Shown here in pieces: positions 53,925 to 63,615 of a stretch of 64,000 bases of DNA. Each line of letters starts with the position of its first letter. Within the stretch, counting starts at the first letter, position 1. Under the pieces are notes generated by a model, which was not told where the DNA came from, did not search any database, and worked only from the letters and a program-made list of their open reading frames with translations. The DNA is from Monodelphis domestica (taxonomy: Eukaryota; Chordata; Mammalia; Didelphimorphia; Didelphidae), in contig NC_077235.1 in the NCBI RefSeq assembly GCF_027887165.1, positions 51,175,895 through 51,239,894 of the forward strand, in the 5' to 3' direction. Both the position numbers and the translations under genes were made by a program.

Positions 53925-54195
53925 CTCAAAACCTCTCCCTGGCCTAGTCTATAAGGCCTTGCTGCCATCCCCCTTCTCTGCTCTCCCATTCATTGCTCAC
54001 ACTCCCTGAACCTCTCCTTTGACACCTAGCCAATGCAATCTCCTTTTGCTAGTTCTTTTTTATCTCTACCTACTAGCTTCCCAACTAGGTCAGAAGTCCC
54101 TTGAGGGGAGGGGAAGGTGTCTTAGTGTCCCCACCACTTAGCTCAGTGTGCTACACACAGTAAAAGCTCAATGAGTAGTTGTTGACCTCAATGAT
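53925..54195 (+). repeat. L2 LINE 3' region
   Basis: CCTCAAAACCTCTCCCTGGC, GACACCTAGCCAATGCAATC, AGGTCAGAAGTCCCTTGAGG, CCACTTAGCTCAGTGTGCTA, CACAGTAAAAGCTCAATGAG: coding end plus terminal block. Confidence 0.85.
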
Positions 54196-54530
54196 GAAAC
54201 CTAGATTATCCATCAGGTGACATTTTCCCATCCTTATCTCTTGTTCTAGTGAAACAGTGTTTGCATAGCTGTGTTGAAGTAGCATTCTAAGGACACGGGA
54301 GCTACAAGGTGGTCAGAAAAAGAACTCCTGAACAGTTGCAAAAAAGAAATCACTTCAAAAGAGAAGCTGAGGGATTTACAGAGGCATAAACCCGCATAGA
54401 TTGTTCAGTTCTTACATATCTAAATTGTGGTAAATCTTAAAGCAATAAGAATTTCTGAAAGAAAATTCCAGCAAACACAGACTCTCTGAGTTTGAAGTTG
54501 GATCGTAAGATTGTGTAGTTTCAGCTCTAC
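54196..54530. other. Unassigned sequence, no gene seen
   Basis: Nothing recognised. Confidence 0.4.
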
Positions 54531-54533
54531 TGG

Positions 54534-54754
54534 AAGAACAAATCTCAGGACAGCTAGATTGCTTAGTGGTTAGCGCTCCAGGCTTGGAGCCGGTAGGACC
54601 TGGGTTCAAATGTGACCTCGGACACTTCCTAGCTGTGTGATCCTGGGCAATTCACTGGACCCTGTTGCCTAGCCCTTACTGCTATTCTAGCTTAGAGTTG
54701 TTACTAAGACAGAAAGTAAGGGTTTTAAAAATGTTCTTTAAAGAACAAATCTCA
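54534..54754 (+). repeat. Marsupial SINE (older subfamily) with perfect 14-bp target-site duplication
   Basis: CAGCTAGATTGCTTAGTGGT, TAGCGCTCCAGGCTTGGAGC, CTGGGTTCAAATGTGACCTC, then the core and AAAGTAAGGGTTTTAAAAA tail. AAGAACAAATCTCA flanks it exactly (54534-54547, 54741-54754). The tRNA head differs from the majority type (GTTAGCGCTCCAGGC instead of GATTGAGAGCCAGGC). Confidence 0.95.
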
Positions 54755-54965
54755 ACCCCCAACATTCTCATCAAGTGATCATCCACCTTCACTTTAACTG
54801 CTCCTTTAGCAGCAAACTTGTCACCTCCCCAAGGCATCCTGTCCCATTTTTAGGTAGTTATAATGGCCGAGAAGTTCTCTTTTATATTGAACTTAAATCT
54901 AATGTTCCTCATCAACTGATCATGGACCCCCACATTCATTTGTCAGCGTCCCTACCCGCAATGTG
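54755..54965 (-). repeat. CR1/L3-type 3' fragment, antisense
   Basis: GGCATCCTGTCCCATTTTTA, GGCCGAGAAGTTCTCTTTTA, TTGAACTTAAATCTAATGTT follow the antisense 3' UTR text of the family. Confidence 0.55.
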
Positions 54966-55034
54966 ATGACCAAACCGAACCCAAGAGCTGAGGTGGAATT
55001 TATGGCTACTGGATTACAATGTTAACTAACATTG

Positions 55035-55260
55035 GATTTATAATTCACTAAAGCTGGAGTTCTCCACCTTTTCTGTATCATGGAGCCCTTTGGCAATCTG
55101 GTAGAGCCTGTAGATAGATATTTTCTACAGACTACAGATAAATGTTTTAAATGCAGAAATAAAATATACTGGATTTCAAAGGATATCAGTTATATTGAAA
55201 GTTATCTGTTTTTTAAGTCCACAGACTCCCCAGATAATTATGAGCCTGTATAGTTAAACC
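55035..55260. repeat. Fossil interspersed repeat, family not named
   Basis: CATGGAGCCCTTTGGCAATC, TGGTAGAGCCTGTAGATAGA, AATGCAGAAATAAAATATAC, TATCAGTTATATTGAAAGTT is a text I recognise as an old mammal-wide repeat but cannot name. Confidence 0.45.
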
Positions 55261-55845
55261 TTAGGGACACAGGTGGTTTTTTGGTTTGGGTTTTTAACCA
55301 GTGCTATGGATAGAAAGCAAGGGATTTGGAAGAGAGAGACATGCTTAAGGAGTGAGCAACTGGTTAAAGAGACTGTGTCTTAGAATAGCATTTGGATGGA
55401 TCTCTGGATCACAGCATCAAACGTATGAATGATGGGTTCTTGGCCAGGGATAAAGTGCATGCAATGGAGGATGGCAAGAATGCATTTGCCTAGAGTGTTA
55501 CAAATTGAATCAAGAGTGCTTTACATTGAAAATGAAAAGGGGGAGATGGGAGCAAACTGCCTTTTTTGTGTCTATCAAGTTAGCTGTCATCACAGCTCTT
55601 CTGTGTGTCTTTAGACTATTTACTCCTCCTCTCTGGGTTTCATTTCCTTAATATTTCAAAATGAAACAACAGCAGGACTGAATGATTTTTACCCCCCCCC
55701 CAGCTCTGAATGCAGGAACCTGTACGGTCAAGAACAGAATATGATGCTAGAAGGATCCTCCTTATGCAAAATAAATACAATGGGTGAAGCTGGGAAGAAG
55801 AGAGGGAATAGTATTTTCTGTTAAGATATATGAGGAAATGACTTA
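55261..55845. other. Unassigned, perhaps 5' continuation of the L3 relic
   Basis: No frame or family recognised. It directly precedes the L3 endonuclease-region relic. Confidence 0.3.
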
Positions 55846-55849
55846 GGCG

Positions 55850-56825
55850 AGGAGTGGGTGAATCAGTAAGAGAGCAAAGGAGCCAGGATTGGGTGTGAAG
55901 ATCAATGGAGACAAAAATGATCTTGTTAATGGAGAATAATACAGATCACTTGGCCAGAAAGAGGAAATTTACGTGGGATTTGGGAAACAAAATGTAAGCC
56001 TGAGACAGAGGGATGATATATTAGTGGGGGATTTCAAATAGCCAGCCATCTGCTATTGCTCTTTTTCTCCCTAAAGCAGAATAGCCAATAACTTCTCAAT
56101 AATTCTGTCCTTCAAGCAGTAAAGAAGCCAGCAAGGGAAAATTCTATTCTGGTTCTGATTCTCACCAAAAAAGAGGAACTGGAATGGAAGCATCGGGAAC
56201 CTGGCCAGAGATAGGGTTGGGGAGCAAGTTAAAGTGAGCTGAGACAATGGAAGAAAACTAAGGTCAACACAAAGAACAGAAGTGGCTTTTAAAGCTACAT
56301 TTGGGAAAAGAGAAGGATCAAAGCAGGACTAAGACTACTGCTTGAGGTAGTAGATAGGATAAGGATAAGGGATAAAAGAGAGAAGGAAGAACTGCTCAAC
56401 TTTGATTTTGTTTCTGTTTTCCTCACCGAAGATAATAAAAGTAAGTCTCTGATTGGAAAGGATGGAACCAACATGATTGATAGGGAAAAGAAACCCATAG
56501 TAGACATGGGGAAATGGTACCAAAACACCTGGTTTCATTTGATGAGTTTATCATCAGGTTCAGAGGAAGGAAGAACTGGTAGATGAGATTATTGAGACAC
56601 TGTCAGTCATTTCAGAAAGACCATGTAAAATAAGAGGGGTGCTACCAGTGTGGAAAAGAGCATTTATAGTCATTTTCAAACAAGGAAGATAGTGAAATCT
56701 GCAAACAATATAAAATAATAATCTCTGATCTTGGTAAGACTATAGAGCATATTAGTAAATGGATGCTTAGTAAACCCATAGAAAAGGGGAAAGCAATCAT
56801 AAGAGGTGAAAGGAATAAACATTTA
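55850..56825 (+). repeat. CR1/L3-type LINE ORF2 relic, sense
   Basis: Reads ATTAGTGGGGGATTTCAAAT (56020), which translates as Leu-Val-Gly-Asp-Phe-Lys-stop. This is the decayed GDFN motif of the LINE AP-endonuclease domain. GGTTCTGATTCTCACCAAAA, GAGGAACTGGAATGGAAGCA and TTTCTGTTTTCCTCACCGAA follow in L3 order. Multiple stops and frameshifts; inactive. It is cut at its 3' side by the antisense L1. Confidence 0.65.
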
Positions 56826-56830
56826 TATAG

Positions 56831-57890
56831 CATCTATTTTATTTTATTTTTATTTTTTCCCCTGGTTATATGATTCTTGTTGTCTCCCTTCCTTCTTCCC
56901 TTCCCCCTCCTGGGGCTGACAAGCAAATTCCACTGGGTTATACATATATTATCACTCAAATCCTATTTCCATATTATTCATTCTTGTAAAAGTAATCTTT
57001 TAAAAACAAAACCCCAAGTCATACACCCATATAAACAAGTGATAAATAACATGTTTTTTTCTAGATTTCTACTCCCACAGTTCTTTCTCTAGATGTAGAT
57101 AACATTCTTTCTTATAAGTCCCTCACGATTGCCCTGGATCACTGCATTGCTATTAGTAGCAGAGTCTATTACATTTGATCGGCCCACAATATTTCAGTTA
57201 CTGTGTACAATGATCTCTTGGTTCTGCTTATTTGACGCTGCATCAGTTCATGGAGGTCTTTCCAGTTCTTATGGAAATCAAGCAGTTCATCATTCCTTAT
57301 AGCACAGTAGCTAGCATTCCATTACCATCATATATCATAATTTGTTCAGCTATTCCCCAAACGAGGGGCATCTCCTCAATTTTCCAATTTTTTTTGTCAC
57401 TACAAAAATTGCAGCTACAAAAATGTGCACAAACAGGTCCTTTCCCATTTTTTATCTCTTTTGGATACAAACCCAGCAGTGATATGACTGGATCAAAAGG
57501 TAGGCAGTCTTTTATTTATTTAATTTTTTTTAAAATTTTTTTTAACCTTCCGTCTTGGAGTCAATACTGTATATTTGCTCCAAGTCAGAAGAATGGTAAG
57601 GGCTAGGCAATGGGGGTCAAGTGACTTGCCCAGGGTCACACAGCTGGGAAGTGTCTGAGGTCAGATTTGAACCTAGGACCTCCCAGCTCTAGGCCTGGCT
57701 CACAATCCACTGAGTTACCCAGCTGTCCCTGGCAGGCAGTCTTTTAAAGCCCTTTGGACATAATTCCAAATTCCCTTCCAGAATGGTTGGATCAATTCAC
57801 AATGCCACCAGCAATGCATGAGTGTCTCGATTTTGCCACATCCCCTCCAACATTTATTATTTTCCTTTACTGTCATATTGGCCACTCTGT
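56831..57890 (-). repeat. L1 LINE 3' end, antisense, with poly-A, split by a SINE
   Basis: Begins with the reversed A-tail (ATTTTATTTTTATTTTTTCC), then CTGGTTATATGATTCTTGTT, then L1 3' UTR text: CATTGCTATTAGTAGCAGAG, GAGGTCTTTCCAGTTCTTAT, TTTGTTCAGCTATTCCCCAA, CAGCAGTGATATGACTGGAT; after the SINE, TTCCAGAATGGTTGGATCAA, CAATGCCACCAGCAATGCAT, TGCCACATCCCCTCCAACAT. 5'-truncated to about 0.85 kb of L1. Confidence 0.92.
57502..57746 (-). repeat. Marsupial SINE inserted in L1, with perfect 13-bp target-site duplication
   Basis: Antisense full-length SINE (TTAACCTTCCGTCTTGGAGT ... ACTGAGTTACCCAGCTGTCC). AGGCAGTCTTTTA is present at 57502-57514 and 57734-57746, and the L1 text reads through when the insert is removed. 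This dates the SINE as younger than the L1 copy. Confidence 0.97.
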
Positions 57891-57899
57891 AGAATCTTT

Positions 57900-58135
57900 T
57901 TATACCAGGCTAAACACTTTGTAAATATGATCTCATTTGATCCTCCCAATAACTGTTAGGTAGGTGTTGATATTATTCCCATTATACAGTTGAGGAAACT
58001 GTAGCAAACAGAGGTTGAGTGACTTGCCCATAGTCACATAGCTATTAAAAAGTCTGAAACCTGATTTGAAATCAGGTCCTCCTGTCTCCAGGCCCAGCAT
58101 TCTATCTCCTGTGCCATCTAGCCGCATCTGGTTGT
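57900..58135 (-). repeat. MIR SINE, antisense
   Basis: ATATGATCTCATTTGATCCT, ATACAGTTGAGGAAACTGTA, GAGTGACTTGCCCATAGTCA, GATTTGAAATCAGGTCCTCC, AGCATTCTATCTCCTGTGCC. Confidence 0.93.
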
Positions 58136-58194
58136 CAAAGATCTTCTCACCCTAATATTTTCCCTCTGTCAATTATTTCCTAGGTATCACATAT

Positions 58195-58320
58195 ATCCTT
58201 TTGTGTTGTAAGTGTCTTGAAGACAGGGACTGTCTTTTCCCCGTTTTTGTATCCCCAGAGTTTAGTGTCATGCTTGACACATAGTAGATGTTTAATAAAT
58301 GTTGCTTGATCAATGTCCTT
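58195..58320 (+). repeat. L2 LINE 3' end
   Basis: TGTCTTGAAGACAGGGACTG, TTGTATCCCCAGAGTTTAGT, GACACATAGTAGATGTTTAA, TAAATGTTGCTTGAT: very close to the L2 terminal consensus. Confidence 0.93.
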
Positions 58321-58485
58321 ATTCTAGCTATATACAGTTATATAAATCAACAAGCTACCTGCTACATATACAAAGAATGACAAAAACAGTTTCTGCCCTC
58401 CAGGAGCGTGTAGTCCCTCAATAACCAACCTATTAGTCTGATAAAATCTTTCCCCTATGGCTAACCTAAAAGACTTTCACTCAGT
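58321..58485. other. Unassigned, L2-like scrap
   Basis: ACAGTTTCTGCCCTCCAGGA (58386) is an L2-type phrase. Otherwise nothing. Confidence 0.4.
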
Positions 58486-58489
58486 TGTA

Positions 58490-58640
58490 TAATGGTGGCA
58501 GGGGCACCGAATTGCTTCAAAACCAGAAGACCCAGGTCCAAATCCCAGCTCTTTTTCTCATTGCTCCTTGTCACTACAGTTTTCTGGGTCTCAGTTTCCT
58601 TATCTAGAAAATGAAAATTATACTTTCCTCTCTACTTGGA
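58490..58640 (+). repeat. MIR SINE
   Basis: AATGGTGGCAGGGGCACCGA, AAACCAGAAGACCCAGGTCC, CTCAGTTTCCTTATCTAGAA. Confidence 0.75.
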
Positions 58641-59030
58641 TAATTGGTCTTCTATAACTCAATACATATCAAGAAATGATGTACTTGCTAATAAGTAAAT
58701 GGGTTAAATATAGCTCTGACTTGCAAGATCATTATTAATTTTTAATCACGGGAAGTTCCTTAACCAAGATGTTCAAGCAGGAAATTTGTTGCTGTGGGTT
58801 AATCATAGGATTTAGAAATTCATCAAAAATGGAGTCCTCAAACCTTCTCGCTCCAACCACCTCAAAAAAGAATTGTCAAGTGATGAGGCTGGAACCCTTT
58901 ACAAAAAGGAACCACCTTCCCTGAGAACATGTCAAAATAAGTAACTAATGGGAATAATATGATTAATTAGCTACCATCTTTCTGGGTCCAAGAAGGCTGA
59001 GAATTCGAACCTCAGCATCCTTGAACTCGA
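58641..59030. other. Unassigned sequence, no gene seen
   Basis: Nothing recognised. Confidence 0.4.
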
Positions 59031-59190
59031 GCGAGAAGAGAACTTAGAGTTCATCTATTACAAACCCCTTCATTTTACAGATTAGGAACCTGAGGTCCAG
59101 AGAGGGGAAGGAACTTTCCCAAGCTTTTTGAAGGAAGAAGTGACCACGCTACGATATGATCCCAGATCCCTTATCTCCAAATCTTTTTTG
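59030..59190 (-). repeat. MIR-type SINE, antisense
   Basis: TTAGAGTTCATCTATTACAA, TTTTACAGATTAGGAACCTG, AGGTCCAGAGAGGGGAAGGA, ATGATCCCAGATCCCTTATC. Confidence 0.85.
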
Positions 59191-59585
59191 CATCTCCCTT
59201 GGAGAATCTTGGCTTGCCTCCATTTTGCTGGTTCTAGTTCAGCCCTGTGCCTTTCGTGCCTTTCTCCACCCTTCATATGTGTCTGTATCCACCTACAGAG
59301 CGCATGCAAACAGCTGCCAGCAAATGATGGCTTTCCCCTTAGTTCTCCTGAAGATTTGTTGCCTTACCAGGGCTTTCCTGAGGCTCCTCAGCAAGGACAG
59401 AAGTCACAGTGCAAGCTCCTGACCTGTAAGCCCTTGCACCTTGCATAACACCCAAGAATATGGATGAACAGAAGAGAAACCCCCCCAAACACAGTACAGT
59501 TTACAAATGGGGAAAGCAAGCTGGCTGAAAGAATTACTGTACCGGAAAGGGCACTGGCCTTAAAAGTTGGGATCTGAGCCTTGGC
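59191..59585. other. Unassigned sequence, no gene seen
   Basis: Possible MIR scrap at 59515-59600. The plus-strand frame at 59128-59448 starts within the MIR copy and is not a gene. Confidence 0.4.
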
Positions 59586-59589
59586 AAAA

Positions 59590-59740
59590 AAGCCTTCAAA
59601 TAGGCTCTGATCAAGGACACATGTAAAACCCAGTGGAATTGCGTGTCAGCCACGGGAAGGGTGGGGAGAGGGAAGGGAGGGAAAGAATCTGATTCTTGTA
59701 ACCAAGGAATAATGTTCTAAATTGACTAACATTTAAAAAA
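59590..59740 (+). repeat. L1 3' terminal fragment, sense, with A-tail
   Basis: GACACATGTAAAACCCAGTG, GAATTGCGTGTCAGCCACGG, GAATCTGATTCTTGTAACCA, AGGAATAATGTTCTAAATTG, then ACATTTAAAAAAAG. Its last 70 bp are the reverse complement type of 48934-49020. Confidence 0.8.
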
Positions 59741-59829
59741 AGCCTTCAAGCCGTATGGTGTAGGGCATGTCCCTTCCCTTTTGTGATCCTCAGCCCAAAT
59801 GCAAAATGAAGCCAGTCATCACTGCCTTA

Positions 59830-60020
59830 CATAGGAGGAAGCACTGGCTCTGTTTGGTTCAAATACGTCCTTGAATTCTTACTACTTTGTGACTCTAAGT
59901 AACTCACTTATCTCCTTGGGCCTCAGAGTCTTCATCTAGAAAATGTGTCTGTGTGGGAGTGGAAGACTAGATGTCCTCTAAGATTCCTTATGGCTCTCGA
60001 TTTATGGCCCTGTGACTTAA
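59830..60020 (+). repeat. MIR SINE
   Basis: GAAGCACTGGCTCTGTTTGG, TAAGTAACTCACTTATCTCC, TTGGGCCTCAGAGTCTTCAT, GATGTCCTCTAAGATTCCTT. Confidence 0.8.
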
Positions 60021-60215
60021 CTCACAGGGAGTGGTAGGAGCATCAGAAAAAAAGGAGAAAAAACCACGTCAAAGTACTTTATAAATTCCTCAGTGTTAGA
60101 GAAGTCCATCTATTCACCCATTTTGCAGATGTGGAAATTGACAAACCTTGTTTTTTTCCTTCTCTCTTTCTCTTATGCCCTCAACTATGTTCTATTTGAT
60201 CTATGCTATAATTAT
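60021..60215. other. Unassigned sequence
   Basis: Possible reversed MIR scrap at 60110-60145 (TTTTGCAGATGTGGAAATTG). Otherwise nothing. Confidence 0.4.
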
Positions 60216-60219
60216 TTGT

Positions 60220-60355
60220 GTACATTCATACACCCTACTAAACTGCGAAGCCCTTGGAAGGTGAGGACTGGGTCTCATTCCTCTTTGTAACTCTATCAGG
60301 CCTAGCTCCGCACACAGTGCGTGCTTCCTAAATGTTTTGGGAATTGAATTGCCAC
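60220..60355 (+). repeat. L2 LINE 3' end
   Basis: CCCTTGGAAGGTGAGGACTG, CCTAGCTCCGCACACAGTGC, GTGCTTCCTAAATGTTTTGG. Confidence 0.85.
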
Positions 60356-60730
60356 CCAGTGTATTCCTCAGGCAACCTTGTCCTGCTGGGCAGCTTAGGG
60401 AATGGAGGCTAATTTTGGCATTGGACTGAGCAGAGCATCCTTTGAGATATGAGTTTGCTGCAAATGAGTCCCCGACCTCAACAGCACCAAATTGTAGATT
60501 TTCGGTCACTTTGGGTTTTCTGGGATTTACCACCTGCTTCCCTCTGTCAACCTATGTGGTTGAGCCCAGGGTACCTTGGCTTGCAAATAGTCTCCATGCA
60601 CAGCCTTGCACCTGACTCTCTCTGTCACAGCCTCCCATCCCCTCAACGGTTTCAACTGTTCTTTGGCCTCTAGCCCAGGAGTACACCCTGGGGAAAGGAA
60701 CCCTAAGCTACAGCCCTTTCTCCATTGCTT
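60356..60730. other. Unassigned sequence, no gene seen
   Basis: Nothing recognised; opposite-strand frames overlap. Confidence 0.4.
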
Positions 60731-60734
60731 TCTT

Positions 60735-60990
60735 TCACCAGTAATAAAAATGGCTGTTCGCATTTGTATAGTACTTTAATATTTGCAAAACCCTTTAGAT
60801 ATTTGATCTCATTTGATCCGTATAAAAACCGTGGCAAGTATGTCTTCTTATTCTCCTCATTTTGTACAATAGAAAAATGAGACCCAGAGAGGTTCTGTCA
60901 CTCGCCCCTGAGCACGCAGCTACTAAGAATCCGAAGTGGGATTTGAACACAGATCCGGCTAACTCCAAGTCTCACATTCTTCTACAGCAG
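60735..60990 (-). repeat. MIR SINE, antisense, near full length
   Basis: ATAGTACTTTAATATTTGCA, TTTGATCTCATTTGATCCGT, GAAAAATGAGACCCAGAGAG, TGGGATTTGAACACAGATCC, CTAACTCCAAGTCTCACATT. Confidence 0.9.
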
Positions 60991-61285
60991 TATGGTAACA
61001 TAATGAAAATGATAATAACCAGTTGTTTCAAATTGGCCAACTGCTTTCCTGTGTTGTCTCATAGTAGGTAGTTAATATCTAGTACCCCGCAGTAGGTACT
61101 CGATTTCGAATTCTCCTAGGCTTCAGCTCCTAGCAGCTGTCATTTCTAACTGTCGGAACTATCAACAATAGTAAAAAATGAAGTTGAGGAACTATAGCCT
61201 AAATAAGTTGCTTACTGCCAGTACAGGGGTATTGAGCCTATTACAGGGGCTCAAGAAAGACGGTTCAGTGGCGTTTCAACTAGAT
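60991..61285. other. Unassigned sequence
   Basis: Nothing recognised beyond a possible MIR3 scrap at 61000-61060. Confidence 0.4.
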
Positions 61286-61289
61286 TGCA

Positions 61290-61440
61290 GCATCTTCATT
61301 TAAAAGAGGAGGAAACGGAGGCCCTGGGCATTTAAGCAACCTTCCCAAGGTCACAAACCTAACAAGAGACAGTGACACGGCGCCAGAATTTGAACTCTGG
61401 ATGCAAATCGAGCTGTTTCCATTGCACTGCATGCTTAGCA
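61290..61440 (-). repeat. MIR SINE, antisense
   Basis: AAAGAGGAGGAAACGGAGGC, GCAACCTTCCCAAGGTCACA, CAGAATTTGAACTCTGGATG, CCATTGCACTGCATGC. Confidence 0.88.
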
Positions 61441-62090
61441 CTGGGTTTCCCGTGGAGCACTTCCATGTCCTTTTCTGGCTTCATTCCTTTCCTCCCATTT
61501 TCCTTGCTAATTCGGCCTTCTTGCTCCCAGCCAGCTCTCAAATTGCAGGATGGCATCTTTCTGGCATCAGCGCTTTTTGCGAGTAGCCTCGTCTCACCCC
61601 TTGCACACCCGGTGCAGTTGGCTAGCCGGTGCAATAGGACACTTCTGGCTATCTTTAGCTGATACTGTACAGTTCTAGTTTAATGAGGAAAAAAGGCAGT
61701 AGCACACAAATGGCCCCTCAATTTACCTGCTAGCAGAATTGTCCATGAAATCCTTCTTTTTCATGGCTTTGGTCTCGCTTCCTAGTTTTCTATAGAGGTT
61801 AGACATGGAAGCCCTTTCACTCTGTCACGGTCTTTCTAGTTGACTTACTTTAGTGGAGGTGGCAGACCTCCTGCCTTTTAGCTCTGTGTTCTAATGCATG
61901 TATCAATCTCAATCAACAGATAAATAAGGGCCATGTAAACAGGCCTCTAGCATTGATTTCATCCACATGTGGTTCTCCCACTAGAGTTCTAAACTCCAGT
62001 GAAGCCTCATCTTTGAGAGGAGAAACAGTCAGAAAATGCTCTTGTTTCCTGTATGTTTGTAGTTCTCTCTAGTCCCATTCTGCCAACAAA
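61441..62090. other. Unassigned sequence, no gene seen
   Basis: Nothing recognised. Frames at 61372-61662 and 61359-61634 overlap on opposite strands and begin in the MIR copy. Confidence 0.4.
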
Positions 62091-62094
62091 TTGG

Positions 62095-62265
62095 GAAAGA
62101 GTCTGAAGCCCTGGATTCAAATCCTGGCTCTGCCACCTACCCATGTGACCCTCTCCTCTCTGAGCCTGTTTTCCTCATCTGTAAAATGAGGAGCTTTGGA
62201 CTAGATGACTTTTCACTTCTGGGACTTTGAACTTTGCATTGAAAATCTATGATCTGTATTTTATG
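62095..62265 (+). repeat. MIR SINE
   Basis: AGAGTCTGAAGCCCTGGATT, CAAATCCTGGCTCTGCCACC, CTCATCTGTAAAATGAGGAG, GACTAGATGACTTTTCACTT. Confidence 0.92.
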
Positions 62266-62279
62266 TTGTCCAGCATGGA

Positions 62280-62450
62280 ACCCCCTCCACTTCTGTAATT
62301 TACAGGCTCAGAGAGTTGCCTGAGGCAACTTAAGAGAGTTACTTGCCAGGGTTGCAAAGATTAGAATGTGTCCCTGCAGGATGTGAAGCCAGGGATTTCT
62401 GACTCCAGAGCCAGTCTTTCAATTCCCGTACCACATTGCCATCAGAGTGC
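62280..62450 (-). repeat. MIR SINE, antisense, decayed
   Basis: CAGGCTCAGAGAGTTGCCTG, GAAGCCAGGGATTTCTGACT, CAGAGCCAGTCTTTCAATTC, CGTACCACATTGCC. Confidence 0.75.
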
Positions 62451-62534
62451 AGAAAGACGGCCATCATGATTCCCCAGCCCATCCTAAACACTCCTGTGAA
62501 AGAATATAGGATGTCCGCAAGAAATAAAATTTCA

Positions 62535-62680
62535 GTGATCATAGATTTTGTCTTGGAAGCCATCTCAGAGGCCATTATAAGGAATCTGAGGCCCAGCGAA
62601 ATGACTTGCCCAAGGTCACATGGGAAGTAAGTGGCAAATCTGAGACTAGAGCTCAGATCTTTGGTATCTCAGTGATAGAG
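62535..62680 (-). repeat. MIR SINE, antisense
   Basis: AAATGACTTGCCCAAGGTCA, CATGGGAAGTAAGTGGCAAA, TCTGAGACTAGAGCTCAGAT. Confidence 0.85.
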
Positions 62681-62869
62681 AAGGAAATTTGGAGTTCAGT
62701 CTCCAAAAAGATGGCTCATCTCCTCAACTGGTCTATAATCTAAGAATTTCCTACTCCTTTTGTAAGTCTCATCCCTTCCACCCCATGGTCTAGCTTTGGA
62801 CTAGATACAGAGCAGAAAGGAGTCACGGAGCAAAATTGATCTTCTCTAGTATTCTTTTCCTAGAGGTTC

Positions 62870-63110
62870 CTTAAGGTTAGAAGTTGGAAGGGAGCTTAAA
62901 GAGTACCTAATCTAGCCTCATGGGAAGTGTAAGAAGTCCTTCCTCCTCACTCCTGACACCCAGCCTCTACTGGAATACCCCTAGGGAAGGAGAATTCACT
63001 ACCTAATGGGGCAACAAAAAATCCTTCCTTGTGTTGAGCTAATATATCCTGCCCTATAACTTCCATCCACTGAACTTAGTTCTGCTGTCAGGGCCAATAC
63101 AAGGCAAGTT
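62870..63110 (-). repeat. CR1/L3-type 3' fragment, antisense
   Basis: AGTTGGAAGGGAGCTTAAAG, AGTACCTAATCTAGCCTCAT, AGGAGAATTCACTACCTAAT, AAAAATCCTTCCTTGTGTTG, CTGAACTTAGTTCTGCTGTC. Confidence 0.65.
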
Positions 63111-63364
63111 TAGTTTGCTGGAAACCATTGCATTCTACCTTCATCTTCTCTTCTCCCTGTCCATCCCCACCCCACGCTCTTATTTTGTCTCCCTAGTTTC
63201 CACTCTAGTGAATCCACAGCCTACGAGGACAGGCTTCTTAGTGAAAACAGCAAAGCTTTTGAATTGCAGAGCCATGGGCTAATATGGAGCCCAAGAGACA
63301 CCAAATCCTCCCTCGAGCGGAAAGCCTTGTTGGGCTATTTTTCCACTATTGGATGGGGGTGGAG
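63111..63364. other. Unassigned sequence
   Basis: Nothing recognised. Confidence 0.4.
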
Positions 63365-63615
63365 AGACAGAGAGAGAGAGAGACAGAGAGACAGAGACAT
63401 AGACAGAGAGAGACAGAGAGAGAGAGAAAGGGGGAGAGAGAGAGAGACAGAGAAAGAGAGAGAAAGGGGGAGAGAGAGACAGAGTCAGAGAGAGGGGGGG
63501 GAGAGAGAGACAGAGTCAGAGAGAGGGGGGGAGAGACAGAGAGAGACAGAGTCAGAGAGAGAGAAAGGGAGAGAGAGAGAGAGGGAGGGAGGGAGGGAGG
63601 GAGAGAGAGAGAGAG
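63365..63615 (+). repeat. Purine-rich (GA)n / (GACAGA)n / (GGGA)n compound repeat
   Basis: About 250 bp of GAGA with regular GACAGA and GAGTCAGA interruptions, ending in (GGGA)n and (GA)n. Landmark GACAGAGTCAGAGAGAG recurs at about 63479, 63510 and 63545, an internal unit of about 31-35 bp. Arg/Glu-rich frames here are artefacts. Confidence 0.97.

Noticed and set aside
55850..56825. Active LINE ORF2
   Set aside because: The GDFN-type motif is followed at once by a stop and frames are broken throughout; relic only.
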